DNA from: Dryas octopetala
Lineage: Eukaryota; Streptophyta; Magnoliopsida; Rosales; Rosaceae
Direction: 5' to 3'
Length of the DNA stretch: 64,000 nt
NCBI GenBank assembly: GCA_963921425.1
Contig: OY992834.1
Span: 21,775,923 to 21,839,922 of the forward strand
Shown here: positions 46,528 through 59,120 of the stretch, in pieces
Numbering within the stretch: position 1 is the stretch's first letter
How the letters are laid out: every line of letters starts with the position of its first letter
Made by a program: the position numbers and the translations under genes
The notes under the pieces: generated by a model
The model's input: only the letters and a program-made list of their open reading frames with translations
Told to the model about the DNA's origin: nothing
The model's database searches: none

Positions 46528-49000
46528 TTGAAGAAGCGTAATCAAATTTGCCTTGAAAAAGCACATCCCGCAACCAGATTTACCAACAGTTGGTGGATGC
46601 TCGTTACAAGAGCATTTCATTTAAAGATCATTGAACTCCTAGAAGAAGCTTCTCAGAGAGGAGTTATTACTGGAGAATTTACAGCAATACTTGCCGAGAA
46701 AGGGTTTGTTGTAGCAAAGACAATGTCTGATCAAAGCGGAGATGATGCCGGAGATGGCAACAAGCAGATTAGTCAAATGAATATGACTGATGCAGTCACC
46801 GCAGGGATGCGCGGTGCCACAACCGGTTTAGAACGGACCCTCGACAGAATAGAAAGAGGAATATCCACAGAAATGAGGGGTGTCAGGAATACGTTTGAAA
46901 ATGGTATGGCTGACATAAGGAATAGTCTTGACCAACTTACCATGACCATGAGAGGCTTAGTTCAACAACTTGGTCAAAACAGACTTCAACCCAATATTGC
47001 TCAGAACGAGGATGTACCTGTTATCCAACAAATCATCCCAAATCCCCCACAACCACCACTAGTGGAGCAAAGAGCTCAACATCAACAGCCATTGCTTGAA
47101 ATTACTGAGCCAGTCTTACCGCAACCGGTAGTTCAACCACGCCAAGTAGCCCCACTATAAGAGTTCGCAACACCTCAACCAGCAAATCAACCGCGGTACA
47201 TCGTGCCGCATGCACGAAACAACATCAGAAATAGCAATATGAATGGCAATGGAAACGACAACAATAGGGGTCTAAGGCAAGCACTAAGAGTCCTATATAG
47301 AGATGCGAAAGAGGAGGCAGCTCACTATATATGATCAGCCAGTAACCATGGCTGTCGTAGAGAATCTGCTCCAAGAACACCTCAGAGGCCAATGCCGACG
47401 CCCTAAGCCGGTTTATGTGCTACTATTCACGGCCGTAGTGCTGGACTATGAATATCCCAGATATTTTCAACTCCCAGACTTCACATGTTTTTCTGGCGAG
47501 GATGATAGAGTGTCATCCATTGAACACATAGCAAGGTTCACGACCCATATAGCGAGCATTGGTGGGAAGAGTTCTTGAAAATGCATCTCTTTGTGTCTTC
47601 CCTAACTGGTATCGCATTTAAATGGTTCATGCACCTACGACCAAATTCAATTAGAAGTTTGAGGGAATTGGAGGATGCATTCCATGAACAATTCCACCAC
47701 TATGAAGAGGAGGTGTCTGTTGCAGATCTAGCTCGGCTATTTTAGAGAGCAAAAGAATCAGTCTCGGCCCACATAGCCAAATTCAGAAAGGCTAGGATGA
47801 ATTGCCAAGTGGCACTAGCCGAGCAGGAGTTCGTGAAATTAGCAAGGGCCGATTTGGAGTTTGAATACCAGAAACACCTTGATGGGACTAACGTACAAGA
47901 TTTGTATGAATTGGCCCATCGGGTCGCTCATTTTGAGTCACTTTTAAAGGAGGAAGCCCAAAGAAAAAGTGTGGCCAAGAATAATCTCCAAAGAGGGACA
48001 AATATACATTTTATAGGCATGGAGGAAGATCTACCTGAAGAAGTTGAGGTTTCATTAGCCGAAATTAGCATCGACAAACCATATGAATGCTCAGCATTGG
48101 TGAAACCCCCAGCAGCAAAACCTGGTGTGAACGGTCAAGTGATCCCATACCAGTCTCAGGGAAACACCCTTAGAGTGAATGTGACCAAGCAATATGGTTT
48201 CGACCTATCCAAGGTAGATCAGATTTTTGACCAAATGAAGGTGGACAAAATGATCAAACTTCCAACTGACCATGTGATTCCATCAAAAGAAGAATTGGCT
48301 GGCAAACTTTTCAGCAAATATCATGCCAAATACACTCATGCTACAGCGGCGTGTGTAACTTTCAGGAAGATAATACAGAAATTTATCAATGAGGGAAAAC
48401 TAAAATTTCCTCAAAAAGACAAACAAAAGATGAAAATCGACACTGAACCATTGGGCAAAGTGTCAATAAACATAGTCTCTTTGGGAGTGCCGAAGCTAAC
48501 AGAAAACCATCCCAAGACAAGAGTTGACTTGACCACACTTGGGGGGGATCCAGAAGTAGTGCCACTACGGCCAAAAGGGTCGGCCGTTTTGTGCATAAGA
48601 TGCAGATGCAAAGTTAAACTTGAAGAATTTCTGAAGGAGGCCGTAGGAATCAAGAAGGATAGTGCGGCGAGAATTTCTGAAGGAGCACCATGATTATTCT
48701 CTCAAAAAGTGCGGCGAGAAGAACCAGGAAGAGAATGTCAATCACCACCAAGAACTTTCAGGCCACCCGCACTGAAGGATAGTCGTTGGTACCAACATCG
48801 AAGAAACGAAGCCATCGAAGTTATGACTAAAACACAGTTTAGAAGATTCCAAAGAGAGACTACCGCGATTCTAACTGCCAAGAAAAATGAGGGTTTAGTA
48901 TTGGAGAGGGAGAATGAACCTAAACCAATCCTTCGAATGAATCAGTCAGACTCAGCAGGTTTACAAAAGCCAAAATGGATCCTGACTAAGTAAGGGAAAC
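46528..49000 (+). pseudogene. Tat gag region
   Basis: The capsid-type polyprotein part. The first open piece (46,528-47,160) has helical text such as GLERTLDRIERGISTEMRGV and a Pro/Gln-rich linker. The retrotransposon gag core reads FTCFSGEDDRVSSIEHIARF, then KMHLFVSSLTGIAFKWFMHL, ELEDAFHEQFHHYEEE and AHIAKFRKARMNC. Breaks include a TAA at 47,158-47,160, a frameshift near 47,566 and a TAG at 47,743-47,745. The longest intact piece is 47,797-48,693. A following segment (48,709-48,993) belongs to the gag-protease linker. Confidence 0.85.
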
Positions 49001-49149
49001 TTCCACTCAGGGGCCAAGGAGCAATGAGGATCCCAACAAAGGAAAAGCCGAGTAACCCCGAGCCAGAATCAGCCAAAAAGGAAACTCTGATGGAAAACTA
49101 GACTAGAAAGGAGAGACCTAAATAAACTAGGGTCTAGAACTTTGGTACA

Positions 49150-49874
49150 ATGGAGTTTGAGATGGAAGACAAGACCGGCCTGAAAGAAGTAGATTGCAAC
49201 ATGATATGCACTTTGCCGGCAGAATTCGAAGCTCCTCTTGGCCAACAAGGATCTCTTGAAGGAGATTTCATAGACGAGGGGCCATCGGGAATAGAAATTA
49301 ATGATGTTGAGATACCAACTGAGGAAGAAATTGTCCAAACTATCGGCAATGTTGCCATAACCAAAGCTGGCTGAGCTTACTTTCAAAAACCAACAGAAAA
49401 GATGATTATGATTTAAAGCCATTGTACATCATGGCACACTTGGATGGAGTACCAATTACTAAGGTTATGATAGATAGTGGGGCAACGGTCAATGTTATCC
49501 CTTTTTGTCTCATGAAGAAGTTTCACAAAACGGAAGCAGACCTTTTGACTACTGACTTGGTGCTCACCAGTTTTGCCGGCAAAAGAATGAAGGCAAAATG
49601 AGTTTTGCCAATGGAGCTTACAGTAGGGAGCAAGTCACGCCTCACTGCATTTTATGTGGTGGACTCTACAGCTAATTATAACTTGCTTTTAGGCCGCAAT
49701 TGGATCCATGCAAATTGGTGTGTGCCGTCCTCATTACATCAAGCGTTAATCTTTTGGAACGGCGACCAAGTCGAGGTGGTTCAAGCCAAAGGGAAGCCTT
49801 TTGAGACTATGACGGGCATAGTAGAGGCTCAATACTACGATGATAATATCAGCTACTTGGTTTTTGAGGGCTAG
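49150..49874 (+). pseudogene. Tat aspartic protease region
   Basis: A linker with EVDCNMICTLPAEFEA leads to the protease, which would cut the polyprotein. The active-site motif VMIDSGATVNVIP lies at about 49,465-49,510, followed by the family's NLLLGRNWIHANWCVPSSLH. TGA codons at 49,370-49,375 and about 49,598-49,600 and a frame change near 49,375 disable it. Confidence 0.87.
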
Positions 49875-50194
49875 GATAATAACGGACGCCCAACCAATGT
49901 CACGACGAAAAAGAAAAGAAGCCAAACTACCGAAGCAGAGACGCTCACGACAGTTTCTCAGTTGTTTAAAAGGGGTTTTTAATTGTAGACAACCAAAAAG
50001 AAATGAGAGAAGCCTTGGAGAAATACCTTGCTCAAAGCCTCGAGAAGTATGAACATGAAAGGAGTGTCAATGCCAAGTTCATCACGTAAAATGAACATAT
50101 AAAGGAAGAATGGGGAATCGAAGATCTGGAACTGGCTCGTGCCAAGCTCAAGGACACTAAGGCAGAGGTCCAGGATCCTCTGGAAAAAATAAAT

Positions 50195-51869
50195 TTGCGA
50201 ACAAATGAAGACCCATGGCCAATTTTTATAAGTCAACTTATTTCTGAGGAATTAAAAGCCAAGTTAATGATTTTAATTCGTGAATTTAAAGATTGCTTTG
50301 CTTGGCACTACAAGGAGATGTCTGGCCTTGAGCGAGATCTAGTTGAACATAGATTATCCCTGAAAGAAACATTCAGGTCGTTTGCTCAACCATCAAGACG
50401 ATTTGCCGTGGTTACGGCGAGTTGAAGATGAGATACGCCGACTTCATGAGGCAAAATTCATTAGAATGGCAAAATATATCACTTGGGTGTCAAATGTTGT
50501 GCCCGTGCTTAAGAAGAACAGTAAATTGAGGGTTTGTGTAGACTTCAGAAATCTCAACTTGGCCACGTCAAAAGACGAATATCCAATGCCTATGGCGGAC
50601 TTGCAAGTGGATGGCACGGTGAAACACGAGATTTTATCCTTCATGGATGGTCATGCCGGCTACAATCAAGTTTTTACTGCCGGAGAAGACGTACACAAGA
50701 CAGCATTCAGGTGCCCACCACCAATAGGAATCTATGAATGGATAGTCATGGCATTTGGCCTGAAGAACGTCGGAGCAACGTATCAAAGGGTCATGAATGT
50801 GATTTTTCACGGACTAATTGGTAACATGGTCGAAGTATACATTGATGATGTGGTGGTAAAATCTCAGTCAAAGGAAGGACATCTAGACGATTTACGACAA
50901 GTCTTTGAGAGAATGAGAAAGAACAACTTAAAGATGAATCCTCAGAAATGTGCTTTTGGGGTTTCCGCCGGCAACTTCCTTGGTTTTCTAGTACATCAAA
51001 GGGGAATTAAAGTTGACAAGAACAAAATTAGAGCCATCATCGAGGCACCAGCCTCAAGAAATAAGAAGGAGCTCCAATCTTTTTTAGGAAAGATCAACTT
51101 TCTTCGACGATTCATATCAAATTTGGCTGGCAAGATATGGCCATTTTCAACTCTTTTGAAGCTTAAAAGGTCTGATGAGTTTGTATGGGAAGATGAACAC
51201 CAACAAGCTTTCGAGGCAATTAAAGCATACTTGGTTCAGCCACCAGTCTTGGTACCACCTTGCCGCAATCGACATCTTAAGTTATATATCGCCGCAGAGG
51301 AAAATTCAATTGGAGCGTTATTAGCCCAAGAAAATGAAAAGGGAAAAGAACAGGCTGTTCACTATCTTAGCCGAATCCTTCAAGAAGTAGAAACAAGGTA
51401 CTCACCAGTGGTAAAGTTTTGCTTAGTCCTTTACTTCGCCACAACTAAACTTCAACACTATTTACTCCCCACTACTATCTTGGTCATCTCACAAACAGAC
51501 GTAGTAAAGTACATGCTTACACGAACAATCCTACATGGCCGGATTGGAACATGGACAACAGCTTTATCTGAGTTTGATTTGAGATATGTTCCTCAGAGAG
51601 CAATCAAGGGCCAGGCTTTGGCTGATTTCTTGGCTCACCACCCCTCAAAGGAGATTGAAGATTTGGGTGAGATCGAGATTGGTATCGTCGAGGCAACTTA
51701 CATTGTTGTTGAACCTTGGGAGCTTTTGTTCGATGGTTCTAGCCCAGATGGCTCGGTGGGGGCAGGCATAATTATCATGTCACCACATGGGTTAAAGTAC
51801 CAATTTGCATTTCAGTTGGACTTCCCATGTACAAACAATCAAGCTGAATATGAAGCTTTGCTGATTTGA
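50195..51869 (+). pseudogene. Tat reverse transcriptase-RNase H
   Basis: This would copy element RNA into DNA. A frameshift near 50,405 joins the RT start (GLERDLVEHRLSLK) to a 495-codon open frame. That frame has VSNVVPVLKKNSKLRVCVDF, the active-site YIDDVV (codons at 50,838-50,849), CAFGVSAGNFLGFLVHQRGI, LQSFLGKINFLRRFI, then the first RNase H (PVLVPPCRNRHLKLYIAAEE). It ends with the start of a second RNase H, LLFDGSSPDGSVGAGIII. Apart from the frameshift and the terminal TGA (51,867-51,869), this part is well preserved. Confidence 0.93.
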
Positions 51870-52120
51870 TTGAAAATTTTGAGAGATCTTAGGACCAAGT
51901 ATGTTGCCGTATTCGGCGATTCTTTATTGGTCATAAACCAAGTAAAGGGACACTACCGTTGTTTAGACCCAGTTCTTAGCCTGTATTGGGCTGTGGTCGT
52001 ACAATTAGTCAATGATTTTGCCGAGATTTCTTTCAACCATATCCGAAGAGAAGAAAATTTCGAAGCTGACGAGATAGCGAAGATTGCTTCCGGAGTGACA
52101 ATTCCAGAAGGTGTCATGTC
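51700..52120 (+). pseudogene. Second (archaeal-type) RNase H domain
   Basis: WELLFDGSSPDGSVGAGI, FPCTNNQAEYEALLI, a TGA stop, then LKILRDLRTKYVAVFGDSLL, VINQVKGHY and HIRREENFEADEIAKIA. The acidic residues in FDGS, NQAEYEAL, GDSLL and ADEIAK are those of the extra RNase H that defines Tat elements. Confidence 0.87.
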
Positions 52121-52269
52121 ACGGACAATCAAGATTGAACGGCGAGAATTGCCGAATGCACGTAAAAGAACTAAGCCTGGCGCAATTTGTTGTGTTCAAG
52201 TTAGCAACAATGATTGGAGATGGCCTTTCATCCAATATTTGAAGGACCCCAATTGTCAACATCCAAGGA

Positions 52270-53402
52270 AAATAAGGTATCAAGTTAGAAATTACATCTT
52301 AGTGAACGATGACCTTTATAGAAAAAGCAAGGAAGATGTGTTGATGAAATGTTTGAGTGAAGAAGAAGCCAGAAAAGTCATGTTGGAGGTTCACTGCGGT
52401 ATTTGCGGCGCTCACCAATCGGGTCACAAGATGAGATGGTTAATTCACAGACATGGCTATTACTGGCTGAGCGTATTGAAAGATTGCATTGAGTTCGCCA
52501 AAAAATGTATCCCTTGCCAGGTGCACGGTCCAATTCAGCATGTTCCTGTCACATCTCTCAATCTAGTCATCAAACCTTGGCCATTTCAGGGTTGGGCAAT
52601 GGACATGATAGGTCAAGTCAAGCCAAGCTCAAGTGCAGGACATAAATTTATCCTTGTTGCCACTAATTACTTCACCAAATGGGTTGAGGCTGAAGCATTT
52701 AAGAAAGTTACACATGTTGAGGTGATTTAGTTCATCAAAGAAAGAATTATTCATCACTTCGGACTGCCTGAGACAATAGTGGCTGATCGTAGCACTATGT
52801 TCATAGCACGACAAGTTCAGAATTTTGCCGCCGAACAAGGTTTCACACTTCAACATTCCACGCCGTATTATGCCCAAGCAAATGGCCAAGCATTGTAAGC
52901 ATTTTGAACATCAAAACGCACGGCGACTGGAACTACACCATTTGCATTGACTTACGGCCATGATGCCGTTTTGCCTTTGGAAATGACGATCAAATCCCAA
53001 AGAGTGGCTCAACAACACGGCCTCAAGGCTGAAAATTACAATCAAGCCATGCTACAAGAGTTAGAAAAATTGGATGAAGTGCGCTTAGATGCTTTGAATA
53101 GAATGCAAGTCCAGAAGATCAAAGTGGGTAAAGCATACAACAAAAAGACCAGGCATAAGGCATTTGCTCAAGGCGACTTAGTATGGAAAGCCATGTTACC
53201 AGTTGGAACTAAAAAGAAAGGTTTTGGAAAATGGAGTCCAACTTGGGAAGGACCATTTCGGGTCAAGTATGTTCTGGGGAAAGGTGCTTATCATTTGACG
53301 CACATTGATGGGGAATTACATCCCGCACCTATATGGTCAGTTTCTCAAAAAATATTATTCAGGCACTTGGGAAGGTGCAATTTAAAAAAAAAAAAAAATT
53401 AA
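52270..53402 (+). pseudogene. Tat integrase with active-site deletion
   Basis: The His/Cys zinc domain is present (LEVHCGICGAHQSGHKMR to CIEFAKKCIPCQ). The core has WAMDMIGQV and ETIVADRSTMF for the two Asp. A stop at 52,728-52,730 lies between them. After PYYAQANGQAL the frame hits TAA and TGA and resumes as TSKRTATGTTPFALTYGHDA. Related integrases have some 35-40 residues here, starting with the catalytic Glu; in this copy they are gone. The C-terminal part (GDLVWKAMLP, GKWSPTWEGPFRV, GAYHLTHIDG) is intact. Confidence 0.9.
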
Positions 53403-53937
53403 CCCATCTCAAGAAAAGTTTTGGGTTTAATTTTAATTGACCTATTTGATTAATGGGTTGATTTTAATTTAACCCATCTTTAAAAAAAAAAATTGTTGGG
53501 CCTTGTTGTTTTAGCCCGTTCTCAGAAAATTGTTGGGTTTTAATTTTAATTAGGCTATCTAAAAATAAGTTAGTTTTATTAAGCCCATTTAAATAAAAAA
53601 AATAAAAATAAAAGATTATAAAAACGGCCTAGTTGGCCGGACATCACAAAAATATATGTTGGGCTTTGGTTGTTTTAGCCCATTTCAAAAAATGTTGGGT
53701 TTATTGGCCCATCTCTTTGGTCTGATTTAATCAAACCCATCTCAAAAATATGTGTTGGGCCTTATTTGTGTTAGCTCATTTCAAAAATAATTGTTGGGTT
53801 TAATTTGATTGACCCGTTTCGTTGGGTTGATTTTATTAAATCTATTTCAAAAAATTGTTGGGTTTATTGGCCCATCTCTTTGGTCTGCTTTAAACTCATC
53901 TCAAAAATATATGTTGGGTTTTGTTTGTTTTAGCCAT
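53403..53937. repeat. TTGGGTTTTATTGGCCCATC degenerate repeats
   Basis: About ten loosely repeated TTGGGTTT...AGCCCATTTCAAAAA phrases follow the integrase stop. This is non-coding 3' region of the Tat element, cut by the CACTA insertion. Confidence 0.75.
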
Positions 53938-54289
53938 TTCCACTATAAAAAAAACCTTAATACATATCACTATTTTAATATCAGTTTTTATATAAACCGA
54001 TATTATAAATTTTTAGATATCAGTTAATTTTTTAAACGATGTCTTAATTCATTAACATATCACCATTTTTTTTTTCGATATCTTAATTTTACATTTTTGA
54101 TTAACAAATAGATAAAACTGATATGTAAAAATCATAACTGATAACTATATTTCACCTTAAAAAACACGTTTCCCCCAACTTAAAAATTTTGGCTGAGTTT
54201 CCTAACCCAAGTCACGATATCCCTCACTGGCCTCTCGATCAAACACACACATTCCCTCACACTCGCATCGCACGCCTCCCTCGACCCTC

Positions 54290-54600
54290 AGCCTCTAGCT
54301 CTCTCTCTCTCTCGCCATCGTCGCCAGCTCTCTCACCGTCGCCGCCAGATCTCTCCCCGTCGCCGTCGCCGTCGCCATAGCTCTCTCTCTCTCGCCGCAT
54401 CCTCTCTCGTCTCATCCATCTCTCTGTCTCATGCAGTCGCCGTCGCCGACGCCATCGCCATCGCCATCGCCGTCGTCTCCCTCCCTCCGTCTCACCACCA
54501 TCCTCTCTCTATCTCATCGTGGCCTCCATCTCTCTGTCTCACCACCATCCTCTCTATTTATAACCCATCGTCCGTCCCGACTCTCACCTAGTCACCCATC
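54290..54600. repeat. CTCTCTCTC / GCCGTC low-complexity tract
   Basis: (CT)n and GCCGTC-type triplet runs, probably an old leader of a captured gene. No protein is supported. Confidence 0.75.
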
Positions 54601-54607
54601 GCCAATC

Positions 54608-54715
54608 TAGGGTAATTTTTAATTTAGGTTTCAGTTTAGGGATTTCGGTAATTTTTAATTTGGGTTTCTGTTTAGGGATTTAAGTAATTTTTAATTTGGG
54701 TTTCTGTTTTGGGAT
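54608..54715. repeat. Tandem repeat, 3 units
   Basis: Three units of about 35 bp containing GTAATTTTTAATTTGGGTTT and CTGTTTAGGGATT. Confidence 0.85.
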
Positions 54716-55637
54716 TAAGGATGTAGGGTTTCGATTTCTATGTTCTCTGTTAGGGTTTCCAAGTTACATTTTGATTTAGTGATTTTGATGCTAAATTTCT
54801 CCAATTTTGTCTCAGATTTTGTACAAATGAACAAGCAGATATTTACTTTCTTGGGTGAGTACTTCCTCCATTTGTTGGTCCTATATCATTCTAAGTTTCT
54901 TCCTTAACATAATCCACTTGGGCATATGCGTTCAGTGGCTTTGTATAGAAAAAATTGCATATGGGTAGCCACAGATTTCCTAAGGCATTTCAAAGTATTC
55001 AGAATTATAAAACTTTTAATAATTTTGAATACTTTGAAACTTTTTATTGGCTCTGTTTCTATTGTTTTTATTGGATTTTTGCCTGATAAATAGATAGTGA
55101 TTAAATTAGGGGAGATAGTGATTGGATGTTAAATCTGTTGGTTATATTGGTTTTTTTTTTCCTCTCTTATGCATAAGTTGTTTATATGCACATGCTAAAT
55201 CATGATTGACTTTATTATCTATAGATTGCTATGTTATCTATTTGGTGCCTTGTTATCATGAGTTGGGGTTTGGTTGGGATATTGCTATGTAATATTTGTT
55301 TGTATGCTATTCTGAAGGAAATTTTGCCCTGGCAGATTATTTTTCAAACTTTATGTTTTATTTTTCTTACGCTTTTCAATGCTTTATGTTTTATTTTTCT
55401 TTTTTTTTTTCTTTTTTTTGAGAAATTTGTTTGGTGTTGATGATCGTGGTTGATTGCAGATTTGTTTGGACACCAAGAGATTGATGGAGACACACTTGGT
55501 TTCTTTTTAATTTCCCTTCAAATTTCAGAGGCTCACTCACAACATTTGTAGAATTGGTGAAATTTACTGGTTCTGGTTTACATGTAAGTTCTCCTTGTCA
55601 TGGTGTTCCTTTTTTCTTTTTTCACTCTCACTTGCAG

Positions 55638-56117
55638 CTGAGAATACCAAAAAATCATGAGGCTTCTTCAGAAGGAGGGGAATGCTTGCTATTCTACTTC
55701 TGTCTGGTTTGCTAGCACTATTTTTCATCATCATGTTTGCCTATTGGTGGCTTATGAAACAGAGAAAGACAAAAGGTATGAGAGTTTCATCGCTAGTGAA
55801 AATAAATTCCATGAAGGAGAGACAATTTATTTGGTCCATTAGTGTTTGTAATTAATTTTTATCATTATATTGTCAATTTTCTCAGGTGAGTGAGAAGAAA
55901 ATGGTGCAGACAATACTTTCATTTAATTGATTGCATTTAGTTTATTGTGGCAGATGAGCTAGAGGACACTAGTGGACACCCAGATTTGCAATTTTTCCAT
56001 CTGTTTGGCCAACAAACTTGGAGGAGGTGGTTCTGGCTTTGTTTGTAAGGTAAAGTCCCAATTTAGAAATGAAATTGTGCTAATTGCGAAACTTCAACAC
56101 AGGAATCTTGCATTAGA
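55638..56117 (+). pseudogene. Captured S-domain receptor-like kinase fragment
   Basis: Three pieces read in order as the middle of a plant G-type lectin receptor kinase. The first, about 55,638-55,775, encodes a membrane helix and stop-transfer, LAILLLSGLLALFFIIMFAY then WWLMKQRKTK, and ends at a GTATG donor. The second, 55,954-56,049, has DELEDTSGHPDLQFF and, after a frame change, LANKLGGGGSGFVCK, the glycine loop of the kinase. The third, about 56,055-56,117, reads SQFRNEIVLIAKLQHRNL, subdomain III. The ATP-site Lys segment between the last two is missing, as are the lectin and most of the kinase. It is not functional, and lies wholly inside the CACTA element. Confidence 0.82.
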
Positions 56118-57394
56118 CTCTGTGCCTATCTCTGTCTGTGTGTTTTCTTTTAATTCGTTTTGTTTGGTGAATATGTTGTACTGTGAGGACTATGTTGTGG
56201 TCAATAATTTGGTTTATTTGTTTGTTATTGGGTGCAGAATTATCTTTTTCATTACTCATTTGCTTTTAAATCTTAGTGTAGGCTTAATATTTAGGATAAC
56301 TATAAACTTTTGATTCCTAGCCTTTTCAATAGGTTGTGATTCTCCGATTCTAATATGATACAACAACCATTTGGGTTTTACTAAAATTGTTAGATTGGTT
56401 ACTAAGGAAAAAGAAAAGAAAAATACCATTTTGCATGCTTAAAATTAATATTAGAACTATCAGAAAATGAAAGTGACATTGTATGTATATATATACAGAA
56501 CTATATATCAGCTTGCTAACAATTGTTTCTCATAAGGCTGGAATTGAAATCTTTAAAAAAGATTGAATTTGATGTTTGAAATTAATGACTTGGTATGTAG
56601 GATTTGAAATATCAAAACTACAAGAGTTCAGAGATATATGAACAATAAGTAAATCTTATTTACCTTTTCTATGGACCCTATTTTTTACTTATTTCTTTTA
56701 GTAAATAAGATACTCAAAAATTGTTGTTATCCATACATTGGTGAGTGAGATTGTTCTAAACTCACGCATTATATGTTATATTAGATTAGATTGATGTTAC
56801 AACAGAACCTTTGGACTAATTAATAGCTCTCCAATGAAACTAACCACTTCAACTGTATTGGTATGTCGGATATGAAGGAAGAGAAAAGTACAAATCATGC
56901 ATGCACCTCTAGTGAACCTATACCTCATTTGGAAGTAGTAAACCAAATTTTTCATCCATATTGTGCTACACAACCATTGGACCACGTGTATGTATATACC
57001 TATTTTGGGCGTGTAGAGAGACAAATGTTAGACAATATTACAAATAGAGTCCTATCTATTCTCATCACTATTCCTTCTTTTTCAGGTAAGCTTTACAGAG
57101 GAGTATATGTGGAACATTGGTGCATTTATAAGTTCTCTTTTGCTGGAAATTAAAGCCCTTATGGGTTTAAAAAAGTGTAAGTGGCACAAATTACTCGTGT
57201 TTCCTATATTGTTATTTGTGGGATAAACTAGATAAAGGTATCTTGCTCTTTCATATCAATACAGTTATTTCTGAACCATTCATGAGTATATATATATATA
57301 TATGGATTGTATATTAATATGTACCATCTTACATAATATGGATTGTATATTAAATTGTGATATATAACTTAAATTGATATTTTGTCTAAACTAG

Positions 57395-58348
57395 TGCTAT
57401 TAGACAATTTAATGGGGTTACGGGAAGGAAAGGGCCGAAATCACCAACTTGGAAGCATCTCTATGTAAGTGTCTATGTATTACTTAAGTCTTTAAGTTTC
57501 TTATGTCTTACACATTGGACTAATTTAATTAAGTATAACTCTATGTAATTTCCTTTGCTTGTCTGTAGTGTCCTAAACAACCGGGTGGTGTTGAATGTGG
57601 ATATTATGTCATGAGGTACATGAAGGAAATAGTTGAGGACACAACCCTTGCATATGAGTCGCAGGTTAGAATACTTACTCCTATTGGGGCAGTTGACTGG
57701 TATATTTTGCTATCCTTTGTACAGTTCTAACTTAGGAAACTTGTAAAAGGGAATTACAGAAGGAAGGGATGGCCTAGCTAGGATACTAGTTTGTTGCTGG
57801 TTTTTAAGACTTTGTTTTCTGGCTTTGCATCTTTTTAATTTTTTCTGTGTATGTGTGTTTGGGTTGGTGCTGTGTGCATTAAAGAGTGTGTTTGGGTTGA
57901 TGGTCTGCATTTCTCTTCTATTTCCATTATTTTTAACTTGCATTATTGCTGAACTCTAGGCTGATACTGTGACTACTCATTTATACTTGCATGATCCATT
58001 TTTTGAATCATATATATGTGCAGCCATTTGAAAGCCCTTGCTGAATGCAAGAAATGTAGGCCATCTGAAAGCCATCTAAATCATATATATGTGCAGCCAT
58101 CTAAATTCAATACTTGATGCAATCTTATTAATGCTTTTGGCCTATATTTTTTTAATGCCCTTTGGGATCCTTGCTGAATGCACTTTTCAATACTTTGGGA
58201 TCCTTGCTGCAATCTTATTAATTAATGCACTTTTCTTTCTTGTTTTCAGTGGAGTCACCTGAAGAACAAGAGGAGCAGTTACACACATGAACAAATAGAT
58301 GAAGTCCGGGTTGAATGGGGAGATTATGTTTCCATGAATTTTATTTAG
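57395..58348 (+). pseudogene. Captured Ulp1-like C48 protease 3' exons
   Basis: Three exons with GT-AG borders at 57,395-57,464, 57,569-57,664 and 58,250-58,348. They read SAIRQFNGVTGRKGPKSPTW, then CPKQPGGVECGYYVMRYMKE (catalytic Cys in ECGYYVM), then WSHLKNKRSSYTHEQIDEVR ending in TAG. This is the C-terminal third of a plant Ulp1-like protease. The His/Asp part is not present upstream, so it is a truncated capture. It differs clearly from the Ulp1-like gene at 29.8-40.4 kb (QPGGVECGYYVMRYM versus NDCGFLVMYYTE), so the two have separate origins. Confidence 0.85.
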
Positions 58349-58856
58349 ACTAACATGCATGTTTTTGGTACCTTTTTGAGCATTCTGTTGTAGATATGAA
58401 GATATATACTAGCTAGTTCACATTCAAATCTTTTGTATAGGCAGAATTTATGCCTAGCTGAATTGCACTGTCATGCCTTCATTATTTTTGTACATGTTGG
58501 CATGTGTTTAATTAGGATCTAGCTAGCTAGAGATGGATTTTGTGAAGGTTATGGAGATAGGCAAGTGATTTTGAGGTATACATGATGAGGGCTATCCATA
58601 TTTTTATATGGATTTGTAATCTTATTTTGTTAACTTCATTACTGAGTTTGGATGTTGGATTTATTTATATGAATGGAAGAATTTAAGTTGGATTACTTTA
58701 GAAGCTTAGTAATTGTTGCATGGATGCATATTTACCAATTAATTTTTATCAATATTAGAAGCCTATTGCATATCAGATTATGTAAAAATGCAACGATAAA
58801 GAATGATGTTTCAACATCATTTAAAAAACAAAAAACTGATATCTAAAGGATACTTT

Positions 58857-59120
58857 TATATCAGATTTCAAGTACCAAACCGATATGTTATACACCTTTT
58901 ATATCCGATTTTAAGTACAAAATCGATATGTTATACACTTTGTATATCCAATTTTAATTACAAAACCGATATGTTATACACCTTTTATATCAGATTTTAA
59001 GTACCAAATCGATATGTGATACACCATTTATATCCAATTTTAATTACAAAACCGATATGCTATACTCATTTTATATCTGATGTTAAGTACCAAGACGATA
59101 TTGAATACATTTTTTATATC
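58857..59120. repeat. 43-bp CACTA sub-terminal repeat array
   Basis: About six units, each with TATATC(A/C)GATTTTAAGTAC and CAAAACCGATATGTTATACA, step at about 43 bp from 58,857. Related words occur near the left end (53,980-54,140). They probably are protein-binding sites for transposition. Confidence 0.9.
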
